64,000 bases of DNA from Mesodorylaimus sp. YZB2_4 (taxonomy: Eukaryota > Nematoda > Enoplea > Dorylaimida > Dorylaimidae). Below the pieces are notes generated by a model. The model worked only from the letters and a program-made list of their open reading frames with translations, was not told where the DNA came from and ran no database searches. The stretch spans positions 62,001-126,000 of the forward strand of contig JASANH010001039.1 of NCBI GenBank assembly GCA_030248295.1. The letters are read 5' to 3'. Within the stretch, counting starts at the first letter, position 1. Every line of letters begins with the position of its first letter. Both the position numbers and the translations under genes were made by a program. Shown here piece after piece: positions 52,230-63,793 of the stretch.

Positions 52230-55200
52230 TCAAGCGGATGGAGATCCACTGGAAGAAGGTGAAAACGAAGACAACGACGAGCAACTAGGCTCGTTTTCGT
52301 CGCTTTGGGGAGACGATAACGAACTCGAATGTTTTTTCTTCCCCTCGCTTGTCTTTGCTGCTTGGGAGAAGGCAACATTCTCCAGTCGCTCTTTTCCAGC
52401 ATCTACAAAATTCGGAACTCCGTCATAGACGAAGTGTCGCAAATCCAGTTCCATGTCCGTCCTAAAATATAGTAGGCGAGATAAAGATTGCGATGAATAA
52501 TAATTGTACTTTTTTATTTGTTCCACCGTATACTTTGGCAAGTCGATTCCCCACGTGTCGTAGAGAAATATGCAAGTCAGATCAGTTATATGACGATTAG
52601 CGATCGCGTCCCAATGACATCCATCTTTGACGCTAAAAACAGAATCTGTTTTTGTCTCTTATCAGTACATTCCACTGTCACGTCAGGTTTGCGTTGGATC
52701 TTTTGCCCTGCTGATGGCATGGGAGCTAAGTAAAGCAGCATATTTTTACACCTAGAGGGACCCGCAAAAAAATGGGTCACGTGAATGTCAGTGAGCACGT
52801 ATCTGGATAGTGTGCCCGCCCGAAACGAGCCAGAAGTATATTTAGGGTATTTATGGACATGCACTGACATGTCCACACTGGACTGGACGACTAAACTAAA
52901 CTAGATTACCGAATGCATGCATATTACAGGGCGCATACACAATTTCCGTGTATCCGTGATCCGCACCGCACGTAGAGGAAACACACTGAAACAGTATTGT
53001 ACTGCGCATGTGCTGCTGCCATTACTCGTATTAATCAATAAGATATAGCTCCTAAATTTCGCAGTTCCCTTTCTGGTCACTTCAGCAGGAAAGTCTTTTT
53101 TCAGAGTATAATGTGTCTGAGTCTGGAGAGAGTAACAAGTCAGGTTTTTTTTGCGCCGCGCTGAAGCCCAGGGTAGCACCAAGTCTTCCGAGCTAGCTTA
53201 TGGCTTAAACATCACCCTGACGAGTGAGCTCCCATCTGCTGGCTCCGTGCATAAGATCGAATTTGCCAGACGAGCCTCCACAGAGATAGATTGCTGCCCA
53301 CTCATGCCTGAAACTTGACATTCTTTTCCGCCAACATCAGGGAAAGCCTTTTCAGACATTAGTTAGCCAAATAGGTCGAACATACCACAAGGTTTCCTAT
53401 CTACCCTGAGCATGCAACTCTGTCACTTAGGTATTGTATGGAGACGAGGCAAGCCTTACCGATGGTTGATCATTGCTCGCAAATAGTAATTCAAATCAAG
53501 CACATCGAAGCCATGAGCAGAGATAATTTGAACCACGTGATAGTTGGCTTCCAAAATAGCCACCCTGAAATTCAATAAATTCCGATCTACGGAGTGGCGC
53601 TATTATTAAATGCCACGTTGTGCACTTGTTCAGGACCACCTGCTGGCCCTCATAAGTTATATGCTCAAATGAGGATCAAACTGAAATTACAGAACCAGGT
53701 TGAGACCTAGCGGTCAAGGTGGCTACCTCACGCTGGGTGCGCACTTAGAGGGGAGTGTTCGACTCCCGCCTCGGTACAAAATGATTGTCAAATATGTGTT
53801 CCTCAGTCCTCGAGTGCGCTGTATAGTGCTTGGGTATGGATAAAGTATGACATGACATTACAGACGCAACCCTCACTCATAGGCCTATGACCATGCCAAA
53901 ATTACCATGATTTACTCCAAAAATCAGCGTAAACAGCCTTGAATACATTAAAATGAGTGATTTTATCATCAGCATTTCTTCCTTTTTCATTTAAAGCACC
54001 ATGACCGGGTCGCAGTATAATACGACTTGGTCCGTATTACTTGAGGGAGGTTTTGCAATCTGCACCATGCCAAAAACCCAGGGCAGCCAGCCAAGTCTTC
54101 CAACCTAGTCCGTGCTTGAAACATTACCCTGACGTGTGACGCTCCCAACATGAAAACATGCTGCATTAGAGCACAGATACAGTACGCCCCAAAGCTACGA
54201 TTTCGGAGGGATCCGACGCAAGGGGCGGGGGATGCAAGTAGGTATGAGCAATTGAGGGTGAAGGGATCTGCAGTGCAGTAATATATTCAAGGCAGCAAGT
54301 CAAACATTTCCTGCGTGCTCCCCGGAGTGAGAGAGATGCCCATGCCGAAGTTTTGACCCAAGAGCACCACAGCTTCTACTAAATCTAAACAAATGTCATG
54401 ACTTTCGTAAGTTAAGACGGGCTGTACAAAATTCATCCGACACGAAATTTTTCTCTGCATCTCATCTTGCATTAATATTTCCAGATTCGCCGCTGATAAC
54501 GCTCCTCAAGAAAAGACCACAAACTGCAAAAACCCAGAAGACATACCTCAGAGTTTCGGACAAAAAGCGAATATTCTCCAACAAGAAGCCAGAAGCGATG
54601 TGAGATGCGATTGGAAGGGTTGTTGTCCACAAGAATAATGTGCTCGGCGGCAATACCTTGCGTAGATTATTGCATAACATGTTCATATTGTGATAATAGT
54701 CTTCTTCGCTCGTGGCTCCATAGCTAAGAAAGCAACTCAAATGACTGTTCACTAAACTTGTGGATTTCTGGGGATACGGCTTTTACAGGCAGGGCTGTCT
54801 TCTCGGTTACTGGATGACTATGAGTAAGCTATTGAGCTACCTTAAACAGAGGGTTCGAGAGACTTCATTGACTGGACTGCTCCCAAGGTGCGTTCAAATC
54901 GTGAGGGCTGACGGCAAATAGTAGGCCTTGAAGTTGTTGCCCACTTTATTATTTGTGTTGATTTCAAGGAGGCACCCGCACGTCTGTATTTCAAGCATAC
55001 GGTATGTAGTAGGTTCATGCAACACAAGCATGAATGGATACTCAAAACTTTTAAGTTCCCGGGTGTCCTGGCGCGAAACTCACGAAACGTTAGGTAGCGG
55101 ATTTTGAAATGGAGGAAATCGTGTCTACAGTATTTGTTTAGAGTGTTCAGTATTCAGAGGATATGCATTTGCCTCCTAGGCAAATGCATATCCTCTGAAC

Positions 55201-56242
55201 TAGGAAGACTATGTGGCACGGCGATCGCAAGACGATCGCATAGTAAAACTTGCAGTCTACTGTGTTGTCTCACGTCAGTGTAAAGTGGCACTTACCGAGA
55301 AATATCCCACAGGCAACTATTCATAATAATAATATCTGGCATCTCGTTGGCGAACCCCTTCAAAATATTTTCGACACGTTCACCGAAGCATCTATGTAAA
55401 TGCAATATTGAATATACTGCAGTGCAATGCATTCGACAGAACTCTGCGACGATTCCCCGCAGCCCATGGTTCATTAGCAACCGACCCCTGATGCGTCCAG
55501 CAAACACGAGGGTCTTCTGAGTTTCAGATGTCTGTGCAAGGCCAGCAAACTGCACTAAACTGCCAGTAAGGGTCCGCCCAACTTGCCAACACTGTGTCAG
55601 AGCAACCTTATTGTATACCAAAGGGCCCCACGAAAAGATCTGTTGAGGGCAATCAAATAAGCCGTAAGCGTAGCGGTCAAAAGGTGTTGCTTACCTGGTC
55701 AAAAAATGATACTGGACTAAAAAGCATTTATCATCGGATAAGTACTCGCGTGTTTCGTAGTATTCGACTCCTTTGGTCTTCTCAGTAGCATGCAACAATC
55801 GATCATTGCAAAATGAATCTTCACCCCGCTCTTTCAGCTCTTTCTTTGACATAAGTCTTTCATCTTGCAATAATAGAACCAGATCTTTGTAGACGCATCG
55901 CTGGACTAAAAAATGCGGGACTGATCAACGAACAATAGAGAGTGCATAACAGCGCCATGGGAAACTTAGGGAAGAAATCAGCAGGTCGAGACTTGTTTTC
56001 TGGGCCTTTCAAAAAGATACCTGTGCTCCAAGGGTGTCCGCCTCGATTCTGACCCCGGCTGTTGCAAGATTATTTTGCATATCGCAACATGATAAGAGCA
56101 CCCTGAGGCCCTTCCACCGCCTGCTGTCTGCCAAAGGGTATCAAAAGTGTGTTTCACACCGGTAAAAATTTTGGAAATACTTACTGCTGTCGCCCAAAAT
56201 GACCACGTGCTTGTTCCTGAACAATCGTCTAACATCATCCAC
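52230..56242 (-). CDS. PCED1: PC-esterase domain-containing protein (PCED1/FAM113 family)
   Basis: GDSL/SGNH-like hydrolase family predicted to act on modified surface molecules; substrate unproven. Six exons join in phase: 56242-56185, 55905-55695, 55391-55296, 54723-54547, 53564-53460, 52632-52230, giving 349 residues plus a short missing first exon. Signatures in order: HVVILGDS (nucleophile Ser), VYKDLVLLLQ, PDIIIMNSCLWDISRYG, GFDVLDLNYYLR, and DGCHWD (the catalytic Asp-x-x-His), then DTWGIDLP. The C-terminal tail is Ser-rich. Key residues are all present, so it looks functional. The start codon exon lies upstream of 56242 and was not fixed. The intron 54546-53565 contains a SINE and a hairpin repeat. 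Confidence 0.92.
53155..53285 (+). repeat. dispersed hairpin repeat copy (PCED1 intron)
   Basis: GAAGCCCAGGGTAGCACCAAGTC, then TTAAACATCACCCTGACGAGTGAGCTCCC and CTGCTGGCTCCGTGC, close to the copy at 2221. Confidence 0.65.
53697..53895 (+). mobile_element. tRNA-derived SINE, family B, copy 3 (PCED1 intron)
   Basis: GAGACCTAGCGGTCAAGG head, B box GTGTTCGACTCCC, body GTTCCTCAGTCCTCGAGTGCG as in the copy at 29562. Confidence 0.75.
54065..54150 (+). repeat. dispersed hairpin repeat copy (PCED1 intron)
   Basis: CCAGGGCAGCCAGCCAAGTC then GCTTGAAACATTACCCTGACGTGTGACGCTCCC. Confidence 0.6.
55153..55199. repeat. perfect palindrome, 21-base arms, 5-base loop (PCED1 intron)
   Basis: Arms TTCAGAGGATATGCATTTGCC and its exact complement flank TCCTA. 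Confidence 0.97.
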
Positions 56243-56982
56243 CTGAAATAGCATTCTCGCCTGGAAAACTGATCGAGAGTTCTCTTGTGCTCTGCAAGAA
56301 GATGAAAAATGGATGCACTGACCCCAAGGATGGCAAGAATGGGGCCTCCTGGATTGCGCACCCTTTGTTATAGGTCGTAGGCTTCATACAAATTTTGCTC
56401 AGTTTTGTGGAAACTCAAACTTGTAGTTCAGGCAGTTCTACCAATTTTGTTGCTCGCAATGTGCGCCGTGCGAAGACCGGAAAATGTGATGTTGGTACAT
56501 TAAATACCTATTAAAATCCCATTATCGCTTTTTTTGTGGCCCCCCAATATGCAGAACGCAGCAACAAAAATCCACTGCTCTCGACTTTAATTGACCGCGG
56601 AGAAGGAACGACTCAGGACATTAAGCGAATTTTCATGTTGTTCTGTTATTTTGCTTTCATTCAACCTTCTTATCACTGAAAAATAGGTGCCGACATTTCC
56701 AAAGAGCTCTTTGATCATAAGGGTAACTAATATTAAAATGACTCTAGGACCTAAAACGAAAAATCAGTCAAAATACATTAACTAATTGCGAAAATCAAGA
56801 CATTCATCAATTTAGTCACGTGACTAGAACAAATTCATGTGTTTTGAGTGAAAACTTAGTTTCTTCGGGACTGCCTGTTTCATGTAGTTCATGTATTTTT
56901 ATTCATCGCCTTCGCCACCACTGCCTTCTGGTTCTTTTTTCGAGTAAAATCGAATCCTCATTAGTGTTAGAAATGACCTCAT

Positions 56983-57140
56983 GGTCAAGGTCAGAATTCT
57001 GTCAAAACCCCGATTGACCGACCCTTGGTCAAAGTCGGGGTCAAGGTCAGAAAATTTTTTGGGGTCTGGTCAAGGTCAGGGTCAGGCAGAAAATTTTTTG
57101 GTGGGTCTTTCAAGGTCAGGGTCAGGTCAGAATTTCTTGC
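56983..57140 (+). repeat. GGTCAAGGTCA minisatellite array 1
   Basis: Repeated GGTCAAGGTCAGGGTCAG followed by AAAATTTTTTGG spacers. Four TCAAGGTCA words, the extended nuclear-receptor half-site. Confidence 0.85.
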
Positions 57141-57536
57141 ACCCGGTCAGAGTATTCTGACAGCGAAAGAAAGTAAATTTAGTGAAGTGTTGGTCAAAAA
57201 ATTTCAAGCTCCTGCCTTCCTGAGTAGGGATCTGGGGGCAGTTTTACAGTTCTAAAATCCCAAGGCATGTCCTGAATTCTGGGACAGTCCTAAGCCATTT
57301 CACAATCAGCTTGGTATCCCACCCAAGGACACCAGGCAGTCACAAAGTAAGTTTAAGACACTCCCTGGTGTCTTTAGTTTCCAGCAGCGCTGTCAGGCGC
57401 AGGGCAATTTCCCTTGATCTATAGCAATTTTGAGCTAATCTTTCTAGAGCAACTTTTTGGGCGTCTTGAGATTGTGGCATTTTGCGTTAGCTCTCTCAAG
57501 CCGTAAAAATGGTTCTTTTCCAGCTGAACTAAAATT

Positions 57537-57579
57537 CTGTCGTCCCTTTTTAACCATTGAGGCCAAAAAGGGACGACAG
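57537..57579. repeat. hairpin, 15-base perfect arms, 13-base loop
   Basis: CTGTCGTCCCTTTTT / AAAAAGGGACGACAG. Confidence 0.9.
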
Positions 57580-58544
57580 CATCCCATTATCATCATTTTA
57601 CTCCTTACCCAAGCAAATACATGCACTTGACAGAGGGGGACAGTGTTAATTAACTTGTAGTGGATTTTTGATTTTTGATATTAGAGTTAATTTAATAAAC
57701 TTGTACGCGTGATAGAGTCACTAGCAAGCATGACCCAATGGGAAAGAGTCCCGTAAAACAGTCGCAGAAAACACAAAACTCTGTGGACTCAAAATTATGA
57801 CTTGGGAAAACAAATAGTGTGGTTCACGCAGTCTGCGACATGAGGGTCAGATTTTGTGCATAAAACGAGGATTCCCAAATCGTTAAACCCATGGTAAACG
57901 TGCCTAAATCTACGGATAAGGCACCCCTAAAACAGCTATTGTGAAGCGTCCGAAATTGGTGCCTCAGCGTTTCCCCAAGTTGCTGTCTGATAGTGCCCTG
58001 AATTCGTACTGTGAAACTGGCCCCTGCTGATTGTGAGTCTTGTGCTATTGCAGTTGTCTTAGTTACTTGTGCAGTCCCCTACCAGCCCAGCTGCATAGAC
58101 TACTGTGTGCCAGCGTAGTGTGTGCTAGCGAATGCCATCCATCCGTGGCCTAGCCATCCCTATCTCTTCCCATTCGTTAATATCCAAACTTAGCGTCATT
58201 GGAGCGAGGTATCCTGGCTGTACCAGCCCATTCCAGCCTGGTAAGGCGCCTTTTCTCGGATTACGGCGAAAAGAAATCGATCATGCAGCAGGCAGTTTGA
58301 GCAGGAATTGACGTATAACGGATGAGATTTATCTTTGAGTTTCAATGGGTGTCAGCTTCTCTAGTTTTCCCAAATCCACCAAAAACAGCTTTGCATATCT
58401 TTTTGAGCTTGATAAAAAATTCAGTTTCTTGGGCTGCACGTAAATTTTACGTAATGCCAGAAAATTGTTAGCTGTAGTGAAATTTCTTGGTAAAATTGCA
58501 AACACAGAGAAGCTTTGTTGCTGGTGCTGGTTAAACAAAATTTT

Positions 58545-58745
58545 TTGTCCGATCACTGTCAAAGTCAGAGCCAGAAAATTTACAGTTCCTCGCAGGTCAA
58601 GGTCAGGTCAGACAGTTTTTTTTGGTTTGGTCAAGGTCAAGGTCAGGTCAGAAAATTTTTTTGAGCAGAGGGTCAAGGTCAGGGTCAGGTCAGAAAATTT
58701 TTTGAGGGGGTGGTCAAGGTCAGGTCAGACAGTGAAAAACCCAGG
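58545..58745 (+). repeat. GGTCAAGGTCA minisatellite array 2
   Basis: Same unit and orientation as array 1, about 1.5 kb away; at least five TCAAGGTCA words separated by AGAAAATTTTTT spacers. Confidence 0.85.
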
Positions 58746-58749
58746 TCAT

Positions 58750-60050
58750 TGGAACACTAATCCACATAACCACAACAGAATTAGCCAATAAGACTGCAGC
58801 TATGCACAGGAACATGGAACCGGGAAAGTAGGCCAAGGTAGCTCGATAAATGGCCCCAGCCACGGTGCCGCTAACAAAAAACCGAAAGTGGCAGGAAGGC
58901 TGAATGCTGTGTAAGATTCAACCAATTCATCCCCCGTGACTAATTCGCAACGAATGATTGTGTGCTCGGATTAGCCAAGGAGGAGAGCAGACCTGCGCCA
59001 GCAGCCAAAAATAACATCCAAGATTGGTTGCCAAAGCGATTAATATCAGTTGGGCCACCAATGACAAGATTGACAACAAAATAATCGTGGTGTCCTGTAA
59101 ACTAATCATCTTTTTAGGAAAAATAACCCCAGCACTCGCTCCCGCCAACTTCACTTGGCCTGATACAGATTTGTAACAAGAAAACGTGTCTTGCCGCCAA
59201 AATAATGGATCGTTTTGGACGTAAACTCCAAAGATAGCGTTTCCAGTGATGCTATCGGAGCAAGTAACAATAAAAAATGACATGCACATCATCCACAAGT
59301 ATGCCTGTTTGTGGTCATCCCTCGGCACGGAATAAGTCAGCCAAACTGCTTTGAGCAGCATAAAACCTAAGTTGAAAATTCTTGCAAATATGTGAAGCAC
59401 GGAGTTGGGTTGGCGCGAAACAGTTTCAAAATGACTATGAAACTTAGTGGATTCTGGGTTTTGTATAGCTTCTCCTTCCAGGTTACTGGTCGTCAGCGTG
59501 GGGGCATCTTGGAAACCCTTCTGGACATATTTTTTGGGGGTTCCTTCAAGACGTACTACACCAAACACAAATGCCGCCAGGCACAAACCATTGCTCACGA
59601 GTAGAATTTGCTTATAGCTAATGATTTTCAGAAGGGATCCTGCCAAAAGTGGCCCCAAACTAGACGGCGAACCAGCACATACTTGCAAAATGGTCACATG
59701 GGGCGGTCAGTGATTCTTGGTTATCAGCGAGGGTATTGGCCAGATAGGCGGCACATGCTGTCATGAAACTAGATATGAACCCGCACGCCCCACCAAGGAC
59801 ATGCGACAATGCCACAACAGAAAATGGAATGTGAGAAGGAAAATGCAAAAATAATGCTGTCACGCCGAATACAAGAAAACTTCCACATAAACCCAAGAGA
59901 AATATTTTTTTGCGACCAATCTGGTCGCTACAAGCCGCCAAAAACACATCTGATATTATTCCGGGTAAAGTATGAGCAATGGAAAAATCATGAACCATTG
60001 GGTAGCTTCTTTCTGAGTTGCAAACTCCAACTGATGAAACCAGGGCGAAG
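58750..60050 (-). pseudogene. SLC46-like MFS transporter, frame-disrupted
   Basis: Resembles SLC46 (proton-coupled folate/heme-type) major-facilitator transporters. Segments in order on the minus strand: FSIAHTLPGIISDVFLAACSD then QIGRKK (the D-x-GRK motif A, about 59940-59900), VLGGACGFISSFMTACAAYL, SSLGPLLAGSLLK, a long middle loop, GAGLLSSLANPSTQSF, ELVESYTAFSLPATFG, and GAIYRATLAYFPGSMFLCIA. The reading frame changes at about 59705 (a CCCC run), about 59035, about 58945 and about 58885 (a TTTTTT run). No GT-AG intron fits these places without deleting conserved residues. Either the gene is decaying or the assembly has indels at short homopolymers; the other genes here show no such errors. 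N-terminal exon(s) near 60100-60240 are unresolved. Confidence 0.6.
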
Positions 60051-60297
60051 ACTCGTTTGTTCTGACCCAATCCATGCCCCTGGATGAGCAAACTGTTTGG
60101 TCAGAAAGATTTTGGATAAAAGAGAATTTGGTGCGTTATTTTGTAAAATCTTCACGCAAGCTATTTGGTACATAGCCATGGGGCTAACTGGGTCCTTTTA
60201 CCTGAATCAAATCGCGGCCAGGATCCCCACTTATAGAGTCAAGCTTGCTGGCTAATTCGCCCTAATGGCCTATCACCTTGCATCATTGTCCACCATT

Positions 60298-60680
60298 GCA
60301 CCAACCACAACGCGGCTGCAGTGTGTAGGAGGTTCGGCATTCGTCTCTTCGTATTGCGCGGGAGCTAGTGATTGGGCTCGTCCCGGGTTCAATCCCCGGT
60401 GATGGAGGTCGGTTTGCGAGCAATAAACCCTCGCTGACCTTGCATGCTAGGCCGTGGGTGTGACTTACCCGGTACCGCTGAGGTGCTTCGAGCGGAGAGA
60501 CTGAAGCAAAACGAGTAGCTAGTCTCAGCCGTCGAAATCCGAGGGGGTTCAAAGCCCGCCCTCCAGTCCGAGGAAGTCGGTTTCTGGCCAGGGATGCCCT
60601 CGCGTGCAGGTGCTCCTACTGGAGACACGCAGAGGGAAGCTGCTGTGTGTGCTGGTTTCCGCACAGTCCTGCTTACAAGG
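60298..60680 (+). mobile_element. tRNA-derived SINE, family A, copy 3
   Basis: A-box-like CGGCTGCAGTGTGTAGG, B box GGGTTCAATCCCC at about 60386, body AATAAACCCTCGCTGACCTT, tail GAGGAAGTCGGTTTCTGGCC. Longest of the three copies. Confidence 0.8.
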
Positions 60681-61309
60681 TGGCAGGCTTTGGACAAACA
60701 AAAAATTGAATGAAATTGCACCAGCAACAGCGACAACAATGAGAATTACTAGCAGATTCCTGGCGCTCTAAGCTGCCTTCAACTTTTTTGGAGTGCTAAT
60801 TGATTGAGGATGTGATCTGTTTCTGGTATTCATAGGATACTTTCGGTAATTTTACAATAACGCGCTCAAAATCGGATTTCTGCTGTCAAAACACAAGTCT
60901 CATCAAAAAACTGTTAACATGCCCCTTTTTATCACTTTCAGTTATTCTTAACTTTCTGCTTGTCAATTCTTTAATCTTGCTCGACATCTTAAAGAACACT
61001 GTTGGCATTCTAGACTTTCCAGTAGTGGAGGTGCTTTCTGACGCCGCGTCTGGTACAGTTTTAAGGTTGGGAAAAATGTGAGTGTTATTGGAGACTGATG
61101 CAGCGTTCATTTACCAAGTTGCATCCTGCGATTGTGGTCAATACCATTCCTTAAAGCGCGTGAACTTGCAACTTTGAAACTAAGAACTAACGGTATAATT
61201 AACGATATCTTATCGTTTTTTGGACGAATATCGGTATCGTTATCGTTTCGTTAACGACGTTGAAAGATGTCGTTAACGACATGATATCGTTATCGTTAAC
61301 GCTGTATAC
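60681..61309. other. intergenic; AACGATA-rich palindromic stretch at 61190-61305
   Basis: No gene recognised. The end of the interval is dense in TTAACGATA, TATCGTTATCG and GTCGTTAACGAC words, forming overlapping short palindromes. Confidence 0.5.
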
Positions 61310-61985
61310 ACTATTTTGTGCGCCTGGTTTCACTCGTCTGGTCTCGAATTTAATGTGTCGAAAAGTCAGGCCACTGCGTTTCGGTACAACCATGTTGCCC
61401 TCGACCGCATGCCTGCATTGACCCTTGATGGAAAGCGGCTTGTCTTTTTTTGATGAAGTTGCAAACTTGGTCGGCACGCCTCACCTCACGTTCTTCGAGA
61501 GGTGTACTCGGCTTGTATTCGATCCAAATTGGAGTACGCCTGTCAGGCATTGGATCCTATTTTGAAAGCTGCATTGAGAATTTGGAGCGCGCCCAGAGAC
61601 TCGCTCTCCGTCTCATCATCAACGATTGGTCCAGTGAATATGACAGCTTTTATTAGTTGTGGGATGGCAGCCTTCGGCTTTGAGGCGACAGGAAGTGAAG
61701 CTAGTTCTGTTTCACAAATTTTGTCAGGGTAGGCACGATTACCCGAATGTTCGTTTCAGACATGTGCAGTATTGGAGCCTAATAGGAGGATGAGCGAAAG
61801 AAAGAACCTAGAGCATTCACTGTTTTTGCCTGAAAATAATACTAGGACCAAGGCTTTCGAGCAGTGCTTTGAACGTTCGACCATTACTTTATGGAATAAA
61901 TTGAGTCTTGATTGTCGTGGACATACAGCGCTGATGTTTTTAGGCAGGGTTTTTCAAGTGTCGTTGTGTAATATGTTCTATGGCT
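61310..61985 (+). mobile_element. non-LTR retrotransposon (LINE) relic, reverse-transcriptase C-terminal part
   Basis: Across shifted frames: WFHSSGLEFNVSKSQATAFR (the RT thumb-proximal W..GL..N..K), LREVYSACIRSKLEYACQAL, then ENLERAQRLALRLI, the pattern typical of the C-terminal end of LINE reverse transcriptases. Multiple stops and frame changes, so it is dead. 5' end and clade unknown. Confidence 0.7.
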
Positions 61986-62866
61986 GATCTACATATGAAT
62001 GTATGCTATGTTTCCTGGGTGCCCCGCGCTCTTATTGTTAGTGCGCTGCAGCGTTTAAGTACAGAACAATACAGGTCTGAAAATTCTTCGTCAGCGATGT
62101 AAGCATAAAACCGCTTTTTCGTTTCGTAAGAAGATACAAGTCTACATGCTGTAGTAGCATGTAATAGCATGCTGATAGCGAAAACCTGTCCAGGTCTGGG
62201 TTTGGATACTCTATGGGGTATATACAGAGTCGAGGCATGGCTCTCGCCATCAACACTCGCACTCACTCACTGGCGTAAAACAGTGATACACAGGACAAGC
62301 CCAACTTCTCACAGATGTTTCGTGCGATTTAGGTTTTCCAGAATAGTGTAAATTCTGATCATGCCAGCAATTTTTAATGGCCTACTAAAACAAAGCAAAA
62401 TATCTCTTTTCAACAAGCAAGTGCTTGTGCTGCACTCGTGTAAGCTTCGCGAACCTTATCGCGTGACCTTTCGAAAAGGTTCACACTTGAATGTCAAAGT
62501 TGGGCTTCTCTCCATAAACTGTGCCTAAATCTACAAAATAAACCTTATCATTCCTCGCGGTCATTCGGTACAAAGCACTCGCTTCTGCAAGCCGCGTTTC
62601 ATGCCCCAAAACAGCGAAAAGTCAAATTGCATTGCGCCATTTCGAATCGAATTGCCCATCATTGTTGGTTGCAAACACCTAAGTATCAATGTCCAATGTC
62701 AACACCTGCGTCAAGTGAAATAGACCCATTGAATAGTAAAATCTACCCATTTTATTGCACCCGTGAAATTTAAAAACCCCCACGCCTTGCAGCATCGATG
62801 GCCTTGTCTAAAACGACTGTCACTGTGCCTTAGGGAGAATCTTCGGCTTTGAACTGTGGCTGTAAG
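61986..62866. other. intergenic 5' flank of the deaminase gene
   Basis: No coding exon or element recognised. Confidence 0.4.
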
Positions 62867-63793
62867 ATGGACCAAAACCCTTTAAATGAAGAAGTAAAAC
62901 GCTTTCTGAAACAGGCGTGCGAAGAAGGTACAGTAGATCCCTTTCTGTTGCGACTGTGTCCTCATTTTAGTGCAAATAACATGACCTAAATGAAAAGTCA
63001 ACCAACTTGAGCATTTTTCTAGCCGAAAAGTCAGTAATCGAAGATGGAGGTTGCCCTTTCGGCGCGATTGTTGTGAAAAATGGCCAAGTGATCGCCCGTG
63101 GTCGAAGCATCAAGTTGAAACTCAAGGACCCTACTGCTCATGTAATCTGGTCTGAATCTTTCATTTGATATGAATTGAGAATCACATTCACAAGCTTTTA
63201 GGCTGAAGTCATGGCGATCCGCGAGGCATCAGTAAGTGGGTTATTATCACTCTTCTTCCAAATCTGCCGAAGTGCCCGAGCCATTTGCAATCTACGTTAG
63301 AAAAGGAAGAGGGGAGTACTAAAACCATGCCCATAGTGGCATGGCTGATCGCCTCTAGATCTCACAAGCTAGGACGTCCTTGCAAGGTGCAAGGCTTTTG
63401 CGCTAAAATTAGATTCGAACTCATATTTTAGCGAAAATTTCAATGTTTGGGCCAAACACAACCAGAGTCTTGACTTCAGTCCCCCCTCCCCGTATCTCAT
63501 CAGCTCCCTTGCCATTTCAGGCCAATCTAGGCACCTTCAGTCTGAATGGTTGCACCCTCTACTCCAGTTCCTATCCCTGTCCCATGTGCTTTTGTGCATG
63601 CCTGTGGGCCGGAATCGACAAAGTCTATTATGCCTGCACATTGGAGGACGCTGCCGATGCGGGCTTCCACGATTCCCATTTCTACTCCATCATCATTGAC
63701 GAAGAAAAACGTGGACGATTCGCCACCGGGGCTTCCATCGATGGAGCTCGACAAGCCATGAAACTATGGGGTGATAAGGATGATAAATATTAA
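62867..63793 (+). CDS. cytidine-deaminase-fold guanine deaminase-like enzyme
   Basis: Zinc hydrolase of the CMP/dCMP deaminase superfamily; closest in layout to the bacterial GuaD type, which converts guanine to xanthine. Four exons join in phase: 62867-62927, 63023-63141, 63202-63231, 63521-63793; 160 residues. The zinc site is complete: His60 and catalytic Glu62 in PTAHAEVMAIREA (split by an intron between His and Ala), Cys90 and Cys93 in YPCPMC. GGCPFGAIVVKNG and the C-terminal DAADAGFHDSHFY match GuaD-type proteins (EAGFDDSFIY). Substrate is inferred from this tail; a tRNA or other nucleobase deaminase remains possible. Most studied animals use an unrelated amidohydrolase-fold guanine deaminase. 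No signal peptide. Confidence 0.88.

Larger units (their letters stand above)
56243..58749. other. intergenic with two TCAAGGTCA-rich arrays and a hairpin
   Basis: Upstream flank of PCED1 on the minus strand. No coding exon recognised beyond a possible short PCED1 first exon. The arrays at 56983-57140 and 58545-58745 and the hairpin at 57537-57579 are the only structured elements. Confidence 0.5.

Noticed and set aside
54287-54472. Extra PCED1 exon (frame containing LDLVEAVVLLGQNF)
   Set aside because: No phase-compatible acceptor, and the flanking exons join directly (SETLR to VAILEANYH) in agreement with the family.
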